DNA from: Warburgia ugandensis
Taxonomy: Eukaryota; Streptophyta; Magnoliopsida; Canellales; Canellaceae
Assembly: GCA_035236585.1 (NCBI GenBank)
Contig: CP141128.1
Coordinates: 51,697,257 to 51,761,256 of the forward strand
DNA length: 64,000 nt
Direction of reading: 5' to 3'
This document shows positions 59,030 through 64,000 of this stretch, piece by piece. A program made the position numbers and the translations under genes. Each line of letters starts with the position of its first letter. Positions within the stretch are counted from its first letter, which is position 1. The notes under the pieces were generated by a model. That model was given only the letters and a program-made list of their open reading frames with translations, did not search any database and was not told where the DNA came from.

Positions 59030-59736
59030 TAACCCAAACCTTAGGATGACCCTTCCTACTCAAGAGTGAGGTCAATATCTATCTCGGTACACTAGAAGTA
59101 ACCGTCTCCTCACATCGATTGACTATTCTCCAATAAATAGAATCCATCCCAAGGATGATATCATAATCAACCAAATAGAGTAGGATGAGATCAATATTTA
59201 TCCTCTCACTTGTTATCTCCACTAACACCCACTGGAGGTACTTATAAGCTTCAATAACTCTTTCATTAGCATCATAACTTCTACCCAGAGACAGTCATCT
59301 ATATGCAGGCACATTCATTTGGGTGTCAATACGTAAAATACAAAAATGACTTGTTCTTGGATCAATGAGAATCCTAACATACTTATCAGCAATTAGAAAA
59401 ATGTTTTTCATAGCTTGGTTTAGGGCCTATGCTTGCCTCTAAGTAATGGCAATAACTCATCACTACCAATGTGGGGCTATCTCTGCTTTATTTTCAATTT
59501 TAGTCTATCTAACTTGTTGTCCTCTGGGACAATCTTTAAGGAAATACACTGACTCTCCATAGTCAAAACATCTACATGATTGCCATTGTCATGGTGGCTA
59601 CTAATGCTATTACCGCTGTTACGGTGGCATACCAACTCTAGGGCATAATTGTCCAAGTGCCGATCCTCACACCTAATGCACCTCTTGTCCGCATCCCAAT
59701 ACTACTCATGCAAATGTTGTTGGTTTAGTGGCCTCT
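59030..59736 (-). pseudogene. Ty3/gypsy gag zinc knuckle and aspartic protease remnant
   Basis: Reading leftward: KRCIRCEDRH near 59,690, equivalent to the pre-knuckle C-x-x-C-x-x-x-H motif; the zinc knuckle CFDYGESVYFLKDCP at about 59,574-59,530, where the second Cys and the His are both Tyr; the protease active site LIDPRTSHF (59,369-59,350), where the expected D-S-G reads D-P-R; and VDYDIILGMDSI near 59,175-59,140, the ILGMDWL block. Its position between the gag remnant (62.2-62.6 kb) and the RT remnant fits a gypsy gag-pol. The mutated catalytic and zinc ligands show it is non-functional. Confidence 0.8.
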
Positions 59737-59741
59737 GTAAA

Positions 59742-62230
59742 TGTAACATTCCTAATTTTTAAATCTGAAATTGAGTAAACTTTGGAAAATGTTAAATTAG
59801 GATGAAAAGAATATATTGAATTTTCATATTTTTGGAGTTTTATAAGTGAAAAACTTGATAAATATCAAATTATGTATTAAGACCTCCATAATTGGATTGT
59901 ACTTGAAAAGGTGATTCAACTAGTACTAAGTTTGCTGAAATTGGAGTTCGGATGGAGAAGATATATGGATTTTAAGATGAAGGGCATTTATGTAAAAGAA
60001 AACAAAATTTGCCTTAAACATGAGGCGTCATATTTGATACGAGCATCCTGCCCTATTTAAGTGAAATGAGAATAGACTTAATGGTTTGTTCCTGAACTTG
60101 ACAAAGAGAGGAACCCGATGGGAGAGAGTGAATAGGATAGGAAGAAGGGAGAAGAGAGAAGAGAAGAGAGGAGGAAGAGGATGAAAGAGAGAAGAGGGGA
60201 GAGAAACCCAATGCTAGAAAAACCTCGCATACCGATGGGAGTAAGAAAGAAAGGGGAAAACAGGGTTTTCGGGTCTGCCGAATTTTTAGACCATCATCGG
60301 AGATGACACTAGCTTAGATCGACAATCCGAGTCGATCATTTGGTCTAGCACGGTGAGATGAACAAAACCCCTAAGGTGATTAGGGAATTCGAGATTATCT
60401 AGACCATTGATAGGAGCAAAAACAGTGTGTGTGGCAAGATTTAAGGGTTCTAAGCAAAACAACGAGCAACCCGACAAATCCAATGGTGGAAAACACACAA
60501 AAACACTCTTAGGAGGTAAGATCAACAAAACCCAACTCTTGATTATTGATTTTTGGCTAAATTCGTATATTTTTATGCTAGATCTAAGTTTATAAATGAT
60601 CTAGCCATCCATTTTCTATCTAAACCTAGGATTAGGTAAGTAAGTACTTGATAAAGCTTGAAATTGATTGAGATTGTTGATCTAAGCTAGAAATCGATTG
60701 GACAATCTTAGCTATCTGATCAGGTTCTATTTTCACAATAACTTCTTGACATCTAATCGATGATCAGACACCACGAATGAGTTTTAAAGTATTGAAATTG
60801 CTGGGATATGGCACAAATTGAAGAGTCTAGATTGAAATTTATCAAAAAAACCTAAACCGTCTGACTGGACAGTAGAATAATAATGACTTGGCATTTCTGA
60901 TTTGTGATTAGATGCTACCATTGTATACCCCAATTTTTAATCAGTAAGATACTTTGAAAAATTTAAGACAAGGCCACTAAATAGTGAAAGTGACTTGCAG
61001 TCACTTAAGAAGAGTGGTGGATAGCCAATCTAGGGCTAATGACGTGGATTGGAAATTCAGTAACCATTAGGTCATTCAATTAGCTATCAACCAATAGCTA
61101 ATAAAATACACTTAGCATATAAATAAGCATTGTCACTTCGCCTTGTGATGATTAGTTCTAGGGAATAAGTTAGAGGGAGCTTTCAAACTAGAAAAGCTAA
61201 GAGAAGTCTTAGAATTGTATATCTAAATGTTTTTTTGTTTGTTACAAAGGTGTGACTTGTACACGAATTAAATAGATTATTGCATCTGTGAACTTGAAGA
61301 TACCCATTTGAGGTAGGTGAAATTAACATTGCTAAGATTTTACCTATATATGTATTTGTATATGAACTTCAAACATTGAAACAAGTCTTTTTAGTTTATA
61401 CGAAAGATTGAATGTGCATGCCAAAATTGAACCATGATTAAACTATTCATGCATAAGCTATGCATCATTGTGAGTCATGTGAGAAAATAGAATACTGATA
61501 CTAGGAAACTATGAATGGCTCGTATGAGTGAAGGGGGTCATTATGACATAGGCGGGCCTTTGGACTAGACAAGCTACCAGTTCCTGAGAGTTTAGCCCCA
61601 TTGTTTGGGGAGTTTGATGCATTTTGAGGGATTTGTTATGATATTGGTGGGCCTTTGGGCTAGACAAGCTACTAGTCTCTCAAGAGGAAAGCCTTGAGGT
61701 GTGTCTTTGGGTTTAACCCACTGTGCCGACTCACTGCGTCAATGAGGATAATATTGTTTTCTATGTACTTGATACACACAACAACACATTGGTATTTGAT
61801 ATTTGAAATTGCTCATAAGAGCAAAGACTAGTATTGGGAAATGTAAATGACTTGTAAGTTGGATATGCGATTTCATACTTTGCATTTCAAGGAATGTGAT
61901 TTAGTACTAATGCATTGATATTTCTTTGTTTATAGCATGCTGTAATGATCTTGATAAATATTGAACTTTCAAGTTAAATGATAATTGAGTGGTAGTTACA
62001 GAATTTAGCATGGACAAATTGATCTATATAGAATTATCATGATTTTATTTATATAAAATTGTGTCTTATTCTACTTACACAAGCGATTGCTTGCTGAGGC
62101 ATTGCTTTGGTTTGTAATGCCTTAGATTCACTATTAGTTACTCTTTAAAAATGATTTTTATTGGAGATCGATTTTGTTATGACAATGTTTTTTGTATTTA
62201 AAAAGTGTTAGAAAAACTTGGGTCATCACA
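59742..62230 (+). mobile_element. Solo LTR E (2.5 kb) in the gypsy gag-pol remnant
   Basis: TGTAACATTCC (59,742) to GGGTCATCACA (62,230), with a perfect GTAAA duplication (59,737-59,741 and 62,231-62,235). In sense it has CTAAGTTTGCTG and GAGTTCGGA near 59,925-59,955, a TATAAATA near 61,117, AGGTAGGTG at 61,311, and GCTTGCTGAG near 62,090. No coding region is seen. It splits the gag remnant from the zinc knuckle. Confidence 0.9.
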
Positions 62231-62599
62231 GTAAATGTATTGATGAAAGGGTCTCTTGTCCTTATTGGGCTGACCTAAATTATTCATGTTTTGAGTCTTT
62301 GCAGTCAGCCCTGGTCCTATGAGAATCCCTCTTTACATAGATGCTATGTTTGCCACCTTGCTACCAGTGTAGGACGCGCCACAATCACTAGATTTCACAA
62401 CACAGGTATCAACATATCATAATCTATCTATAGTCTCCTTCTTCATGGTGAAGGAGTTAGGGGTAAGTCTCCTCAACTGTGTATACTGGTTCAATACCAT
62501 TGAACTGTCTTATTTCTCTGCTCTATATTAACAAACTCTCTCACAGTATCACTAAATGCTCATAAAGCAAAGATATTGATCATTATAAGCCTTTCTAAG
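62231..62599 (-). pseudogene. Ty3/gypsy gag remnant
   Basis: Reading leftward from 62,599: KAYNDQYLCF, then fragments fitting EFVNIEQ...TV and YTQLRRLTPNSF of plant chromovirus gag proteins, followed by a Gln/Asn/Lys region (TKTQNMNNLGQPNKDKRPFHQ near 62,285-62,235, here partly in another frame). The frame is broken repeatedly. It joins in order with the zinc knuckle remnant across solo LTR E. Confidence 0.55.
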
Positions 62600-64000
62600 T
62601 GTAACAACCCTAAAATTTTGCTATTCCATGATCAGGTTATGAGTTTTCAAGAAGTATATTTGTTAATAGGATAATAATTTGGAACTAAAACTAAAACCAT
62701 TAGATAGTACTCAGAAAATGAGATCCAACGAGCCAAAGAATGTTGAAAACAGAGTCCAAATGAGGAAGTTATGGGACTTTGAAGTAAGGGGCAATACGAT
62801 AATTAAAAGATTAAAAAAAACTAAGAACATGAAATTGAAATTATAAAAATTGGATTCTACTCGTTAATACTAATCCAACGACACTAAGATTGCTGAAAAC
62901 GGAGTTCGGACGTATAATCGTTAATTTCCTTATGAAGGGTAATTTGGTAATTATACCAATGGGCCCCCCCCCACTTGTAGAAATATGGGTTCGATGATAA
63001 TTAAATGTTAGTTAAACATCACGTGTAGGAATCGTGTCTTATGTTTGAAAGCATGTTGGGAGGAAGGATGAGGAAAAACATTATGATTAACAGCAAACAT
63101 AAATTAATTAAAGGAAAAGATGAATAGAAAAGAAAATAATAAAAGGAGGGGTCATAATAAAAATAGATCGTATGATCTGTTGTCAAACCAAGAAACCTAG
63201 TAGCCATGAACTCGACAGAATCGAGGAAAAATCCAATGTGGAGAGGGGAGAAGGAAGAAGAAGAAGAAGAAGAAAAAAGGAGTAGGGAGATCTGTGCACG
63301 GGTAAAACCCAGTTATGTTGGAGAAGAAGAGTTGGGCGGGGATTTTTGTGTTGCTAGAAAAGATGGAGTTTGTCGGCAACAACGATGGAAAATAGCATTA
63401 TTTTTGGATGATTCAAATATAGGCATGCATTTTTCTAGTTTTTTTGATGATTGATTTCATTCTTCTTCCAAAAGTGGCTTGGATCTCACTATTACTTTTG
63501 TAAAAGTGGGTGTTGGTCAATTAGCATATGTTTTAGTTTTCGATTGTGGGTTTTTTTGGAAAGTAGTGTGGAAATCTCTATCTCAGATCTGAAATTAGCA
63601 TTTCAATATGTGCAAAATGTATGATGGAAGCTAAAAATCTATTTTTTCATTTTTCTTCTGTCATTAGGGGGTTTGTAGATGAAAGATTGGGAAGAAAAAT
63701 CTTGTACTCTTGATAAATCTAAGAAATTGAGATCTTTGGATCTCTAGAGCCTTCAGAAATCCAAAACTTCTAGTGGGGAGGAAGATGCTGGTTTGAAGAA
63801 GAAATGTGGTTCCTTATTGAATGATGAATGGAACAGTTTGGGACAAGTCAGGAAGAGAATGCAAGGAAGGAAAGAGACTCTTTGTTAAAATCTGCGAATG
63901 GGACATTAGTTTCCCCATTGTTTGACTGGGAATTAAAGAGTTTGGGCATTAATGGTTCAGTGGACCTGGGGACTGCTTATGGCAGAGTGTTGCGGCCAAG
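62600..64000 (+). mobile_element. LTR F, truncated by the window edge
   Basis: It opens TGTAACAACCCTAAAATTTT at 62,600 after CTAAG, which may be its duplication. It has the shared LTR block ACACTAAGATTGCTG...GAGTTCGGAC near 62,880-62,910. It interrupts the gag remnant. Whether it is a solo LTR or part of an entire element cannot be told here. The short ORFs at 63.2-63.45 kb and the polypurine-rich tract near 63,250 show no recognisable product. Confidence 0.65.

Overview
This is a nuclear window from a flowering plant. It holds one recognisable single-copy gene, LSM4 (U6 snRNA-associated Sm-like protein LSm4), with spliceosomal introns and three Au-type SINE insertions in its introns. The gene sits in a roughly 10 kb island (about 26.9-36.9 kb) between two blocks of nested, decayed transposable elements. 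The species cannot be named from the sequence; AT-rich intergenic DNA and dense LTR retrotransposons only indicate a repeat-rich angiosperm.

Left block (1-25.7 kb). A CACTA-type DNA transposon is the oldest layer: its TNP1-like and ULP1-like coding remnants lie at 19.8-22.5 kb and its 3' terminus, with palindromic subterminal repeats, ends at 25,700. Element 1, a plus-strand LTR retrotransposon that enters from the left edge and ends at 19,545, adjoins the CACTA remnant. Inside its gag-like ORF lies Element 2 (1,480-10,031, minus strand), a complete LTR element of the same family with a perfect CTAGC duplication, 2.1 and 1.9 kb LTRs, a tRNA-Asp-type primer binding site, a polypurine tract and no pol gene. 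A 4.4 kb solo LTR (A) sits in the 3' LTR of Element 1, and a 2.5 kb solo LTR (H) sits in the CACTA element. A LINE remnant (zf-RVT plus RNase H domains) lies between the CACTA end and LSM4.

LSM4 (27,644-35,034, plus strand) has seven coding exons giving 150 residues: an Sm domain followed by an Arg/Gly-rich tail. The start codon ends its exon. Intron 4 is 5.1 kb and carries the SINEs.

Right block (36.9-64 kb). A third, partial copy of the Element 1/2 family (Element 3, minus strand, about 39.6-41.57 kb) is interrupted by a minus-strand Ty3/gypsy chromovirus-like element. That element's 3' LTR (41,570-54,776) is itself split by two 4.4-4.8 kb solo LTRs (B and C). Its decayed gag, zinc knuckle, protease and reverse transcriptase are scattered at 55.5-62.6 kb and are interrupted by solo LTRs D and E and by LTR F, which runs off the right edge.

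The most interesting signals are: (1) a pol-less retrotransposon family that inserted into itself, coding for an unfamiliar acidic, repeat-containing protein; (2) a short RNA-hairpin-like module shared, always in sense orientation, between the leader of that family and the otherwise different giant LTRs A, B and C; (3) a second conserved hairpin about 120 bases before the polypurine tract in all three copies; (4) a conserved splice-donor-like motif in six gypsy-type LTRs. All similarity statements come from reading and aligning by eye.
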